From the NCBI GenBank assembly GCA_032622095.1, contig CP136063.1, positions 183,127,956 through 183,191,955 on the forward strand: DNA of 64,000 nucleotides, written 5' to 3'. Origin of the DNA: Siphonodentalium dalli. Lineage: Eukaryota; Mollusca; Scaphopoda; Gadilida; Siphonodentaliidae. Made by a program: the position numbers and the translations under genes. Positions 37,010-49,021 of the stretch are shown here, piece after piece (within the stretch, counting starts at the first letter, position 1; each line of letters starts with the position of its first letter). The notes beneath the pieces are model-generated. The model ran no database searches. It had not been told where the DNA came from and saw only the letters and a list, made by a program, of their open reading frames with translations.

Positions 37010-38132
37010 ATTAGCAGTGGTTATTTAAAAGGGCACACAGCTATTTGTGAAAAAATTATTATAGGTGGACTATCCCTTGTCTTCTTGACACATTGAAATC
37101 ATGGATATGTCGGCAATGAGTCAGAGTGTTGGGTGAACTGCCATTCCCTCTGTATATGAGGTAATCTGGGATGGTCATATAATTTTTAATCTGGTAGCAA
37201 ATTCTGTGGTGTGCAGGTCTATCCATGAAAATATAGAGTGCCGGTATCACTGTAGGTGAAACCTGAAAGTGTGCACACCCGTGTAATCAATAATGAGTAG
37301 TATTTTTCTAACAAAATCTGATATTTTCGGAAAACACGCTACCATACACCAACAGGTCTTAATTAAAACCTTGTTAATTGCGCTTCACTTGAGTTTGTTG
37401 TTTCTTTGTAGTCGTGATACTGATAGCGGTATCTGGTACCCAACTAATAAATGGTAATGAAATTTTGAAAGTCAATTCCCAAATTGCGTTTTTTTCATGC
37501 TATTTTCGAAAATTGACAGAGGCATGTAAATCACATCAAAATGTAGCTCAATCAGTCTATGATAGACAAAACCACCTATATACTAATATAGCTCATTTTG
37601 GATAGGTGCCTAACCTGATCATTGTAATTCATTGGACACGCGAAACATAAAAATAGCGCAAGGAAAATCACGGACAAAGATAAACAAGTAATTACGTCAT
37701 ATTTTGGCTGGCCCTATCCAAGATGGCAATGTTAACCTTGTAACGTCCGTTGGCGATTATCGCAATACGATACTCTCACCTACCAAATAATAGTGCAGGC
37801 CAAATTATAGTGCAGGGCTGTATTTTCGGCTAAAATTAATAATAGTGCAGGCAATTTCACTATATGTCTCATTGCCTATTAATAGTGCAGGATTGTATTT
37901 TTGACTGAAATTAAATAATCATGCATGCACTATTATTCAGCAGGGGAGAGTATGTAACACTCAGACATTCATACTCAGATATAATCAAATTTTGTACCTC
38001 GCTTGCCTGTCCTAAGTTTCACAGGGAAATAGCAATAAATTTGAATCTATTTGTAGTTATAAAAAAAATATTTAATATTCCTTTTCATGAAAATAAAATA
38101 AAACAAGTTGAAGATGATACATTTAAAATTTC

Positions 38133-38585
38133 TTAAAGGTACTCAATCCAATCAGACAGTCCTCATATCATCAAGTTACAACAACAATATTGCTTCAAAA
38201 TACGCTTTTTTATTAGTTTATATCAGAATAGATTAATTACAACAAAATAATTCTAACCGCTGTCAACTATGGTATAAAATTTCCCAAAACGTGTTATTTA
38301 TCAACATGTTATTCAATGAAATACAGCTGTATTATAACTTGATTATCACAAAATTTGGCTGTATTACCAATTGATTTTAGAGTTATTTATCTTCATCTGC
38401 AAATTGGTCGGTTTGACAAATATTTGCCAGGCGGATAAAAATACATATCTCGAGAAATAACAGATTTCAAAAATTGATATCTGTATTCTGATCACTGTCA
38501 GCTCGAATCAAATATTTTTCATCCCCGAAGCCAAAGAAATAGTCATTAGGGGAGTTTAATCGGTTAAACTTTAAAGCATCTTTAA
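38133..38585. mobile_element. TTAA MITE, family P6, copy 2
   Basis: TTAAAGGTACTCAATCCAAT on the left and a decayed CATCTTTAA on the right. It has the AGCCAAAGAAATAGTCATT block and the AATTGATTTTAGAGTTATT block of the family. Confidence 0.82.
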
Positions 38586-38701
38586 GCATAAAATTGGCGA
38601 TAAGTTGTTCCCAGAGTCCATTATACTTGTGATAGTTACTAGTACACACACAGTGTTCCCCTATTGTATTATGATAATCACTAAGTGTAAGCTAGGTCTT
38701 A

Positions 38702-39105
38702 TTAACTTAATTAAGTGAACATTCAGATGACAATGATTCAATCGTAAGTGGAGGAATCAGCCCTGACAAAATCGTTATTAGTTTGTTAACATGATTGCGA
38801 TGTCATCATAGATATCATGGGTTGCTCGTAAGCATATGACTGACTACCCTATAATCTTTCCAGCTACGATTTTTACATACACACGACTGCGATTATGTCA
38901 CAACTTACACAAGTGCAGGTAGCCAAGCATACGTCACAATTTCACAGCTGAAATCAATCACTGCTTGATATCATTTTTTGACTTGCGATCTTGACGTGAC
39001 CATGCACAGTCCAAATACCTTTTCTTCCTACGTCAGAAATCTTTCCACTTACGATTGAATCGTTGTCGTCTGAAGTTGAACGTTCACTAACTTACTAAGT
39101 TATTC
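38702..39105. mobile_element. MITE with about 50-bp inverted ends
   Basis: The left end, with AAGTGAACATTCAGATGAC then GATTCAATCGTAAGTGG, is mirrored at about 39045-39105. About 400 bp with no open frame. The family is not assigned. Confidence 0.8.
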
Positions 39106-39109
39106 TTAT

Positions 39110-40870
39110 TGATAAAAATACATCGCGACAATAGGCAACTAGTAGATGTTGTTTATTATCATTATGAGACCATAGAATCGTACCAAACTGTCGTCATGAG
39201 AAAATACAGATATGGTGGTCGATTTACAATGGAGATTCTTATTTTGTTACAATATAGGCTCGATAATGCTAATTTTGACAATTCAATTTGCTTGCGAATT
39301 TCGTTGTTCACCCTGACCTTCACCTTGGGATTTCAGAAGCTATTTAAATAGGCCAACTGTGTAGACAGATGTGTTGACTCAACGCAATTTTAAATACATC
39401 ACTAGCGGCGTCGCCGAGGGTGGATTACGGCGGATCACCGCCCCCTCTCTGACACCCCCTTTGAACTAAACTGAATATTGTACTTGATATCTGCGGTTAA
39501 TATTTCAAATTCAACCATACATACATGTATGCCTGATTGTTCACACCACATCGCACCATTTTAAAATTTGTATACCGCATTTATGATTCTTATGTCACAT
39601 GTGTGATTCTGAATAAACCTATTGATTGATTGAGTCATGTGTGTTTACACAACGATATGTTTAATCAGTGGAGGTACTGATTACTAAGTGCTTTAATCTA
39701 TATAGGGCTTTAATTTTATCGTTATAATGAGGTACCGGTATCCAAGATATTGAAGCATTCGTTTGGGAAGATTTTATTGAATAAAAAATATTTGGATATA
39801 TGTATTAAAATTGTATTGTTTAGTTCTTGTTGTTTTAATTTACTGTCCGCCGTCCTGGAAACTTTACTAGAAGGGATTGTCGTAGTCTTTGCCGTTCGTT
39901 TTCTTTACCGTTGTCCTATTTTTCCCCCTGCACGTCTTACAGCTGCAATTAAGCATCAACCTCTGGCCATCTGTTGTTCTCATCATCTTCCCATGCTTGC
40001 ACTGGCTTTATTTCCCGTAGAAATCTATTAAAATGTTTGTTTCTCACTTGTGTTGATTTTGTATTCGAAATTTCCGGGCGAACATAGAATTTTGCGAACT
40101 CCTGTGTTAACGTAAACTGTCCGAATCCAAATAAACTACCGGTAGGTCCTACGTTGCAATTCCTTGTATAGGCCTATACTCCGTTAAATGTTTTGACTTA
40201 CATCAACTGCCTGTATTTATAGATGACTCACTACAACGACTCACAATTGTGATTGGTCCAGATGGGCAGTTTCGAAAATTTCCGTAAACAGTGGCTTCAT
40301 CCTTCAGAATCCTATGTTCAGTCGAACACTGACATGTTATCTGCATGCCGTTGTTATACATGTACCATGTTCGCCGAATATTTCATCTAGAATTACATTT
40401 CTTTGTGTCGTAGTCGTTACTATAGATCGAATCCCTTAACTTATGAATTACGTTGTTCTTGAAGGCAAATGTGGCTCCAAGTTAATTCACAGCCTTATCG
40501 TCGTCGGTGCCGATAATCGAATGTGAAGGACAGTCGGAAATGAAAGCTGCGATTTCAGAGAGTTCACATGCAAATTTGAATCAACAATAATTTTTGTTCA
40601 ACATTAGTATCAATATCATCAACATTTGAATCAAAAACAGCAATTTGTTCAACATTTGCATCAATATCATCAACATTGCATTGATAATATCATCAACATT
40701 TGGGTGATTCTATGGTAAATGAAAATTTTTCGCTCCTGAGTTTACCCGAAATTGAAAATTGACTCCATTGTCAGATGTGGCTGAATTATGACTAACTAAG
40801 TAACGTCTAAATAACGAGAAAATAGAGCTGGCAAAAATTATGTTCTAACGTTTTTCTCGATATTTCGATT
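39110..40870. other. No gene seen
   Basis: Low-complexity AT-rich DNA with a short direct repeat, ATTTG.ATCAA.AAT.AT (40575-40705), and frames of up to 93 codons without motifs. Confidence 0.55.
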
Positions 40871-41326
40871 TTATGGCGTTTGGGTACAAATTAAACGTCA
40901 TTACCCAAACGCCCTTTCGCAGTAGTATAAATGCGCCTTATTCGAGAAATTGGTCAAATAGACCAAACTCAGTCTATGTAAACATACACTCAGATTCATA
41001 CTGATACTATTTTTATATGTGGGTATGTAGTTTACTCCAGACTGGACCAAACTATGCTATTTTATTCCATATTTTGGATACTATTTGATAAAATAGCTCG
41101 TTTCAAATAACTTCTTGGTGTATATGGTGTCATTTCGCTTATTTAACAAAGACATTGGGCCCTATTTATATAGAAATTAGTGATAATTATTCCTGATATT
41201 TCGCGGATAAGCAAAAATAATGAGCAACTTCGGTGCGCAAACGCATTGCAAATTTACTTATATATCGACGGTGTAATCGTAAAACTTTGAGTCGTTTAAT
41301 AAAAAATCTGCAAACCGATGATTTTT

Positions 41327-42857
41327 GCGTTTGGGTAATGACGATTTTGTTTGGGTAATGCGCATCGTGTGTATATAATGGCCCTGGTCGGTCTTGTTTG
41401 CAACATGGATTCAACGAATTCCAGGTGAAACAGTCGTATATATGGCGTTAATATTCGAATTGTATATCCACTTGTATGTTAAACCACAGGATCTTGGAAT
41501 TTGGTCAAAACCCCTCTTTTATTGGCAGAACCACCACCCGGGACCATAGGTCACGGAAGGAACGAAACACGAATTTGTTGCCACCCATTTTGAACTCAAC
41601 TGTATTCCTACAAAAAATATATTTTCACTAAAAACTTTTGGTACCTCTTACACCTTAGATGCCAATCTACAACATTCCATAGGTATATTTTTCCAGTTCT
41701 TCGAAAACCTCACTTTATTTCGGTAATGTATTGTAAATTCACCAACGAACACAAATCTGCGACACCTCCATCACCCGTTGTAGAATCTGAGTAGCGGAAA
41801 TGGTACCGAAATATGCGGAAACTTTAAAACTATGATCCGGAGACGGATAGCATGAAAGTACCGTTTATAATTTCGAACATAGCTGCTGATTACATGTTTA
41901 TTACATGACCGAAACTGATAAATTGTGTCAAATACAATTTAATATATGTAATTCTGCGTCAATCATACGTCGTGGTTGGTATAACACAATTTTTAACCAA
42001 GAATTCGAAGAGATCCTGACCAGGTACGTATTATACAAAGTACGGACATTTTTAAGGGAAAAAAAGGCGTGGACTGAGAATTTTTTCTCTGAAACAAAAT
42101 CAATTTATGATCGATTTAATATTTTTGTGGGGTATTTTCGACTTTGAGAAAAACAATGCCATGTGGCGGCTAGCTGTCTTGAATTTCCAATTCATGAGCA
42201 CAGGCTATATAATCATATGCCTAAAGCCATTCTTTGAGAGTTTTGGTGATGATTCGTTACGAGCCACGAGTGACGTATACTATTTATATATCCTGGTTGT
42301 GATACAATTGACAATACTTATAGTTGCTTATTAAATAAAATTTATGTTAGCGAGTTTATCACTAACTCAAATTTATAAACTAGTTATTCGGTAAACCAGT
42401 TTGCCTTTCAACTTGTACAAATAAAACGTATACCGTAAAGAACACGCAGGATAACATGAAAGAATCTTATTACATTTTGTTACTATATTTGGCATATTAT
42501 GATATAAATGGCGAGCTTTTGTACCCTACATTGACAATTTTGAATTTCGCGAAACTAAACACTCGTTCTATATATCGTTACCTAACTGAAGAAACATGTT
42601 TTCTCTCGTCAACTAAGACATGTATTTGTTCGTCAGAACTAGTAAAAAACAGCATTTTATGTGGAAATAATCAAAATATTCTGGCAACGAATATGCACCA
42701 AAACGCACAAAGGAATCGCTTCATGCATAGGCATATATATACCAGGCCTCCCCGTGAGTCTATATATCTTTTTTTTCTTCTACTATGTGATATTCGATCA
42801 GTGGGTTGATTTACTATTACTATTATATGATGGATAGTTTAGGTCTATAAACAGATC

Positions 42858-42903
<46 letters not shown>

Positions 42904-42945
42904 AGAGAGAGAGAGAGAGAGAAGAGAGGAGAGAGAGAGAAGAGA

Positions 42946-43012
<67 letters not shown>

Positions 43013-43806
43013 GTGGTCCCCTTATGACCAATCATTGCAACCAGTAGCATTACCAAGTCAAGTAGTACATAGGCCTACCGGTGCACAACGAACATAAAAA
43101 AAACCAATACCACGTGGTCGTGCCATAAATAGAAATAAATTATATTTAAAATATTTGTACTAATTACCATTCAGTCAAATGAAGAATATCTTCTTGGACA
43201 GTCGTCATTTTCATCAGATGATAACAGCAGACAGACTAATACAAAATTTTTCAAGAAAATACACAAAACATCAGGATAAGATCATCAAAAACGCGCATAG
43301 TATGACGCAAACATAAACTGATTTAAGTTTTCTGGCGCCTAAGTTCGAAAACCGCACGCACTTTCAAATATTTTTGAATTTCGCGGGCTTTAAATTTAGG
43401 TTTCGATTTTATTTCGTTCCGACTTTGTTATTCCGGAAAAAATGGTTTTGTGCCATTTGTCATTCAGATTCTAGAACGGGTGATGGAGGTGTCGCATATT
43501 TGTGTTCGTTGGTGAATTTACAATACATTACCGAAATAAAGTGAGGTTTTCGAAGAGCTGGAAAAATATACCTATGGAATGTTGTAGATTGGCATCTAAG
43601 GTGTAAGAGGTACCAAAAGTTTTTAGTGAAAATATATTTTGTGTAGGAATACAGTTGAGTTCAAAATGGGTGGCAACAAATTCGTGTTTCGTTCCTTCCG
43701 TGACCTATGGTACCAGAGGGGTTTTGACCAAATTCCAAGCTCCTGTGGTTAAACTGCGTATATATAACGATATAGTGAAAATAAAAATCGTCATTACCCA
43801 AACGCG
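41327..43806. mobile_element. Foldback element with long inverted arms
   Basis: Arms 41327-41805 and about 43445-43806 are inverted copies. They start with GCGTTTGGGTAATGACG and share the AAACCACAGGA.CTTGGAATT and CCTCCATCACCCGTT blocks. The centre holds two AT-rich frames (41905-42147, 80 codons; 42107-42334) with no recognisable family, and a GA microsatellite. It is perhaps a non-autonomous or decayed transposon. Confidence 0.75.
42862..43010 (+). repeat. GA microsatellite, about 149 bp
   Basis: An impure (GA)n run with GGGGGG and AAGAGAGG breaks. The Ser-Leu frames read from it on the minus strand are not genes. Confidence 0.98.
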
Positions 43807-44042
43807 TTCAGCGATTCTGCAATGGCGCTTTGTGGTAATGACGTGTTTGGGTAATGACTATTTTCACTTTGTCGTGCCAGTATATTTCGAATATTTCCCC
43901 AACACTGGAATAAACTAATTTATGAACACATTTACCTTATGTGCGTCCAACCACAGTTTTATCATTAACCTCCAGCATATATAATTAGAATTATCTGCTT
44001 TCAATATAAAAGTTGCGTCATTACCCAAACGCTAAATAGCGT

Positions 44043-44476
44043 TTGGGGGCTTCTAGACGTTTCGTACCATGGTCGTTTCGTACCTGGACGTTTCGTACCA
44101 TCTGGTCGTTTCGTACCATATTTTTTGGTCGTTTCGTACCGCATTGTTTGGTCGTTTCGTACCATGTAGAAAATCAATTGGTCGTTTCGTACCATGTAGA
44201 AAATCAATTGGTCGTTTCGTACCGTGTGTTGTACCATGTTGGGAATGGGGGGAAACAGTATTCATTTCATACTTTATTCTTTATTTTAAAATAACAATAA
44301 CATATTAACATTAACAACATTATTTCCAACACACGGTACGAAACGACCAATTGATTTTTTACATGGTACGAAACGACCAAAGAATGCGGTACGAAACGAC
44401 CAAACAATATGGTACGAAACGACCAGATGGTACGAAACGACCAAGTACGAAACGACCATGGTACGAAACGTCCTGT
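44043..44476. mobile_element. Foldback element with GGTCGTTTCGTACC arrays in both arms
   Basis: The left arm (44055-44225) has eight copies of GGTCGTTTCGTACC or a close variant. The right arm (44333-44470) has seven, inverted, in matching order with matching spacers (AAAATCAATT, CATCT, TTTGG). The centre is about 110 bp. It is bordered by GTTTGGGGG on the left and CCCCCGTTTGG on the right. Confidence 0.88.
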
Positions 44477-45564
44477 ACCCCCGTTTGGCTAATGAAGCGT
44501 TTGGGTAATGACGATTTTCACTTTGTCATGCGCTCATATTTCAAATATCTTCCACCCACGTAATACAACTAGTTTATGTGCGAATTGACACTATGTGCGT
44601 TAAAAGACACTCAGTCCTTCACCTTGGGTTTATTTAAAATCCAAATTGTACGCGTTTGGGCAATGACGCTGAATAAACCTACGATTTCGATTTCGACTCT
44701 CAAAATCGGAAAGATAGAAATTGCACGACGATATGACACTCGGTTATATTTTTTTCGACAAATCATAACACACGCCTCACTCTACAGCTCTAAAGAAATG
44801 CAAATTTATTTTTCTTGCGAAAGTACAAGCCGTCTTTCACATGCGTTTGGGTAATGATTCTTGAGAACCGGACAGGTTTTTTGGAAGGAAGTGCGAGGTT
44901 TTTACTAATATTATGTTAATTTTCGTCACAAAATTCAATTTTTATAGCATTCTGTCCAAAATTCCACACCTGGATGTGGATATACATCGAGGAAACAAGT
45001 TCGCCGGCGATCAGGGGAATTCGGGGAATATTTATAGCTCTTGGTTGGGACATGCTATTTCTTGATATATAGCCGAGTTCAGTCATTGAAAAAATAAACG
45101 TTGGTACTTCGATACCAAACCCGGCTTATCCCTAATTAATGCTCGTAACATCAGCTAAAAGAAGATACACATCTCCTGGCTATAGGAAGGCTGGTGCAGT
45201 TTATATGAAGAACTAAGTTCGTGGGACACGGTTTTGATCATTTACTGGAGAATCACCCATTTGCATCAATATTAACATGTGCAAACATTGTTTTCTTTAA
45301 TAACAATATTGAGAAACATCTGCATAAGACACTGACCAGTGATGAAACAACATTTATCACTGGTGATGGAAACACATTTGATACTGGTGACTTAACCACA
45401 TTTGCATAAGACATCAATTGGTGATTTAGCAACATTTGGCACTGGTGATTGAACAACATGAATGTTTGTTACAGTTTGTAACAGCAATATCACAAAGATA
45501 ATTATTCTAATTATATTAACTGTAACTGATATATATATATATACAAATTCAAAAACATATAAAT

Positions 45565-46160
45565 CACTAGCAGGTGACCCGACTTCGGCCGGGCTTTGAC
45601 CTTGAATTGACCATTTTGAAGGTCAAGGTCAGGTCGGAATCACGATCCCTAGGTATCAAATTTCGTCGAAATCCGTCCGTTTTACCCGATTTTACCTTGA
45701 ATTGACAATTTTGAAGGTCAAGTCATATCGAGGTCACTATTTGACCAGTCCAAAACACTCCCCGAACAAAAGTATCCCTAGGTATCAAATTTCGTCGAAA
45801 TCCGTCCATTTTACCCGATTTGACCATATAAAATCGGATTGTGTACCTACCTTTAACGTCAAACCGCAATGTTAGGGAATCATGTAGGACCCGAAATACG
45901 TACACGCCCATGTATACCAAGAAACCGGACATGGACATGATGTCATAACTTCAAAACGTGACGTCGAACAGATACTGGACCAGACCCATGTCACCCGGAG
46001 TGCCGAAACATATCCATGCCAGATTTCAGCAGCGTCTTTTGAAGAAATGTTGTTGTTGTTGTTGGAATCTGATGATACACAATATCAAATCGAATTGTGA
46101 ACTGTTAACGTCAAAATGCGATGTTAGGAATCAGGACCCGAAATACACGCCCATAACGAT
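45565..46160 (+). repeat. Dispersed repeat with internal duplication upstream of LONP1
   Basis: GACCCGACTTCGGCCGGG opens the unit. CCCTAGGTATCAAATTTCGT then CGAAATCCGTCC occurs twice (about 45647 and 45774), and the GTCAAA.CGCAATGTTAGG block also occurs twice (about 45859 and 46109). This phrase type is common in invertebrate dispersed elements. No open frame. Confidence 0.7.
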
Positions 46161-46205
46161 AGAAATCGGATATATAAAGACTTTATATATCCGATTTATC
46201 TGAAG

Positions 46206-46280
46206 GTCCCAGTTAGCCAAGGTCCCAGTCAGCCAAGGTCCCAGTTAGCCAAAAGGTCCCAGTTAGCCAAGGTCCCAAAT
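46206..46280 (+). repeat. 18-bp tandem repeat upstream of LONP1
   Basis: About four and a half copies of AGGTCCCAGTTAGCCA, with small spacing changes, end about 130 bp upstream of the LONP1 ATGs, where a promoter or 5' UTR would lie. No function is shown by the sequence. Confidence 0.85.
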
Positions 46281-46412
46281 CAATATAGGAAGAAGAAAAT
46301 ATTCCCAATCCACTATCCGTTCTGTTTATGCACGTACTTCTTACGGGTGACTTTTAGCACTTTCCAAAAAAAAGTATCACGTTTGGAATACATTTTTATT
46401 TATCTGCAAAAT

Positions 46413-47006
46413 ATGTCCACCATGAATAGTTATCGGCGTCAAATGTATAGATCATTTCGAAAAGCTGTTCTTCTTTCCGAAAATTCTAAACGAGTATCAT
46501 GCCAGTTCGAAACTGTTCATCCAAAACACAAGGCTGGTTTGAATGACCCATTTTCGTGCAAAAGACAGCTCTCGATTTCATCATGCCGAAATGAATATTC
46601 CATTTATCATACCCGTCTGATTGAAAACAGATCTAATATTCCGATATATCGACTATCATCATATTCTAATCATGGTGGGAAGCTGAATTCTTTGCCTAGC
46701 TGTTATGGATGGTCAATTCAAAGAACGTTTTGTTCCGAGAGCTCGAGTGTGTCGGGTGACGGTGGTGATGATAATCAAAATCCAGATGATGCTGGTGATG
46801 ATAATCAAAATCCAGATGATGCTGGTGATGATAATCAAAATTCAGATGATGCTGGTGATGACGACATGCCTCCAGTTCCTCCAGAGCAACCATTTCCAAC
46901 TCTTTCAGCACTGACACCAATGTCAGTACCAGATTTTTTTCCAAAAGTTCCAGTGATTGCCATCAGTCGTAACCCAGTTTTTCCAAGATTTGTGAAAATG
47001 ATTGAG
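46413..47006 (+). CDS. LONP1: Mitochondrial Lon protease, exon 1
   Basis: Seen: an open frame ending in [19 protein letters not shown], which matches the start of the LONP1 N-terminal substrate-binding domain, followed by a GT donor at 47007. Two in-frame ATGs, at 46413 and 46422, are candidate starts; the second has the stronger Kozak context (CCACC before ATG). The N-terminus is rich in Arg and Ser and nearly free of acidic residues ([16 protein letters not shown]), as expected for a mitochondrial presequence. Residues 118-147 are three copies of a 10-residue acidic repeat ([10 protein letters not shown]), then a proline-rich linker and the domain start near residue 178. Known: LONP1 is the hexameric AAA+ serine protease of the mitochondrial matrix, which degrades damaged proteins and acts in mtDNA maintenance. 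Exon 1 carries the presequence, the linker and the first strand of the N-domain. Joined to the exons at 51390 and 53419, the reading frame is continuous. Confidence 0.93.
46764..46853 (+). repeat. LONP1: 30-bp in-frame tandem repeat in LONP1 exon 1
   Basis: Three nearly identical 30-bp units encode [10 protein letters not shown]; the third has Ser in place of Pro. A fourth partial unit follows (GDDD). The array lies in the poorly conserved linker between presequence and N-domain, so length change there should be tolerated. Confidence 0.95.
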
Positions 47007-47060
47007 GTAACTAAAATATATATTTTTTTCAAGACATCAACTGCTGACTTGTATGAGAGG

Positions 47061-47985
47061 TAGGCTTGCCGCGATTTTGGATTTTCAAAATCGATTAATC
47101 AGTGGCTATAATCGACGATTAATCGATTTTTCAACCCATGAAATTAAATCTCAAATAGAGATTTAATTTGTAGTAAATAGGTGGCAAAAAAGAGTTTATT
47201 AAGAGGTGCGTCTGGTAAGTGTAAGATGGTAAGTATAACTCCCGTTTTACTGGGCACTGCACGTCGGAAATGAAGGGCATTAGTTCTGAGAATTTGCTCC
47301 CATATAAATTCAAATGCCTCTATTAAACAATAAAAACAAAATAATTACTCGTAGTTTATGAACTTTATGTAAGCACTAAGCAGATTCAGAAATCATTTTG
47401 ATTAAACGAAAAAATCGGAAAAATACTCCCAACTCTCGTCGGGCCACGTGCTTCGTGAGCCTGTTCGTGAATTTGGGATCGTGCATTAATTGAATTTTAA
47501 GTTCGGGATTGTGCCTTAATTCAAAGTCGGGAATCTCTCAATTCATTCGATTGTCAATACCCATAACCAATTGAAAACTTCAAAAGCGGAATAGCACGTG
47601 ACCGCTGAACATCTGCTATCACGCGTGTCGCGGAGTATACACATGCGTCGGCACATTAAAACAAAAACCGCCGTGACGTGAAACCAAGACGGAACTAGAT
47701 TACTCTGTCGGCCCGACCTCAAAAGACGCCGCAACTGAAAGTTACATTGTCACAAATGTTTGCGTGGTGGGTTTCTGGGTTAGATTAGTGCTGTAAGTAC
47801 GGTGCAAAATATTGCCTCTTAAGTTGAGATAAGTTCTTTGCAAATACGCTGTATGCCAGCGTTCTTGTGTTGTTGTATAATATGCATTGTTATTTGAACT
47901 AAAAAAAGTCGATTTTCAAAATGAAAATCGATTAATCGGCACCACTGACGATTGTTCGATTATTCCCAAAATCGCGGCAAGCCTA
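47061..47985. mobile_element. hAT-type MITE in LONP1 intron 1
   Basis: The termini TAGGCTTGCCGCGATTTTG and the inverted CAAAATCGCGGCAAGCCTA are flanked by the exact 8-bp duplication ATGAGAGG (47053-47060 and 47986-47993). Subterminal copies of CGATTAATCG occur at both ends. 925 bp with no transposase frame: a non-autonomous hAT element, inserted 46 bp past the exon 1 splice donor. Confidence 0.93.
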
Positions 47986-48039
47986 ATGAGAGGCCTTTTT
48001 CACATTTATTAAATAATTGGACATATTAAGCATAATTGA

Positions 48040-49021
48040 ATTTCGCTTTTAAATCATGCTTTAAAAGCGCAAATAATTGCACTTAAAAGCGCAAATAATT
48101 GTGCTTAAGTACAATTAATTGTGCTTAAATGCAATTAGTTGTTCATGAACGTAATGCAATTAATGTTATGTTAAATCTTCTTCACTCACTCAATGACAAG
48201 CCACTGTCAAATTACGTTGCCATATGGCTGGCCCTCTTCACCGACGACATATTATTGTCATATTATTGTATTTAACATCAGTGGGCTTATATAATTTTAG
48301 AAAATTTTTCTGCCCGAGACCCATGCATTTCAAAGTTCACCATGCACCTGTTAGTTCATAGATCAAAATTTCCAATAAAATAGTAGTTAAATTAAGTGAC
48401 CCGATCAGCATCTTTGTCAATGTCAATACACAACCCCACTTTCTATGAATTTGCTTTGATACCGTATCAGACACACTCAAAAGTAATATAGACACCTCAG
48501 ATTGGTGGATGCTCTGGCCTGCCATAGACATACATGTGTGTCATTGCTTTAATTGCATCAACCATTTTGTCAAAAACATGATTGTTGCATATTCGGAAGT
48601 TAAAGTCCAAAATTAAATTGTAACTTGCTTGACGCCTTCCATCTGTTGTCTTGGTTCAGAAAATTGTCGTCAAATTGTTCTTTGAGGACGCTGCAATCAG
48701 CAATACTGCGGGTTGCAACAGCATCTTTGCCATATTAAATATAAAAATATTTTTCAATATAATTGTATAATGTCAGTTTCATTTTGATCAGTGAGCTAAT
48801 TATTTCAATCGAATGTCATTCTGTGTCATTTGTACAATTTCTCAAAATAAATAGGACAGAATGTGGGAAAGTAATACAGTGGAAATGTAATAACAGGCGA
48901 CGAGATATCCCAGGTGGTGATCTTCACCTACATGTACATGTAAGTGCACTTAAGCACAAATGGATTACGCTTTAAAAAGCACAATTGTATTATGCTTAAG
49001 TGCAATTATATTATTTTTAAG
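48040..49021. repeat. Possible MITE with GCTTAAGTGCAATTA subterminal repeats
   Basis: Several copies of an AATTGTGCTTAA / GCGCAAATAATTG phrase lie at 48047-48145. Inverted ones (GCACTTAAGCACAAATGG; TTAAGTGCAATTATATT) lie at 48945-49021. The borders are not clear. Confidence 0.4.

Larger units (their letters stand above)
40876..44858. repeat. Cluster of GCGTTTGGGTAATGAC motifs
   Basis: At least nine copies, exact or nearly so, in both orientations: about 40876, 40897, 41327, 41349, 43789, 43843, 44015, 44497, 44652 and 44843. The motif borders several larger inverted or direct repeats in this interval, so it is probably the terminus of a DNA-transposon family with nested insertions. Confidence 0.85.

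Noticed and set aside
42456-42809. 117-codon plus-strand frame
   Set aside because: Composition is like random AT-rich DNA, and it lies within the foldback element centre.
42798-43056. Ser-Leu repeat proteins on the minus strand
   Set aside because: They are translations of the GA microsatellite.
44055-44470. CRISPR-like array
   Set aside because: The genome is eukaryotic, the spacers are 2-15 bp and mirrored, and the repeats are inverted between two arms.
46347-46412. Extended LONP1 N-terminus from a GTG codon
   Set aside because: Eukaryotic initiation at GTG is unlikely; the ATGs at 46413 or 46422 give a proper mitochondrial presequence.
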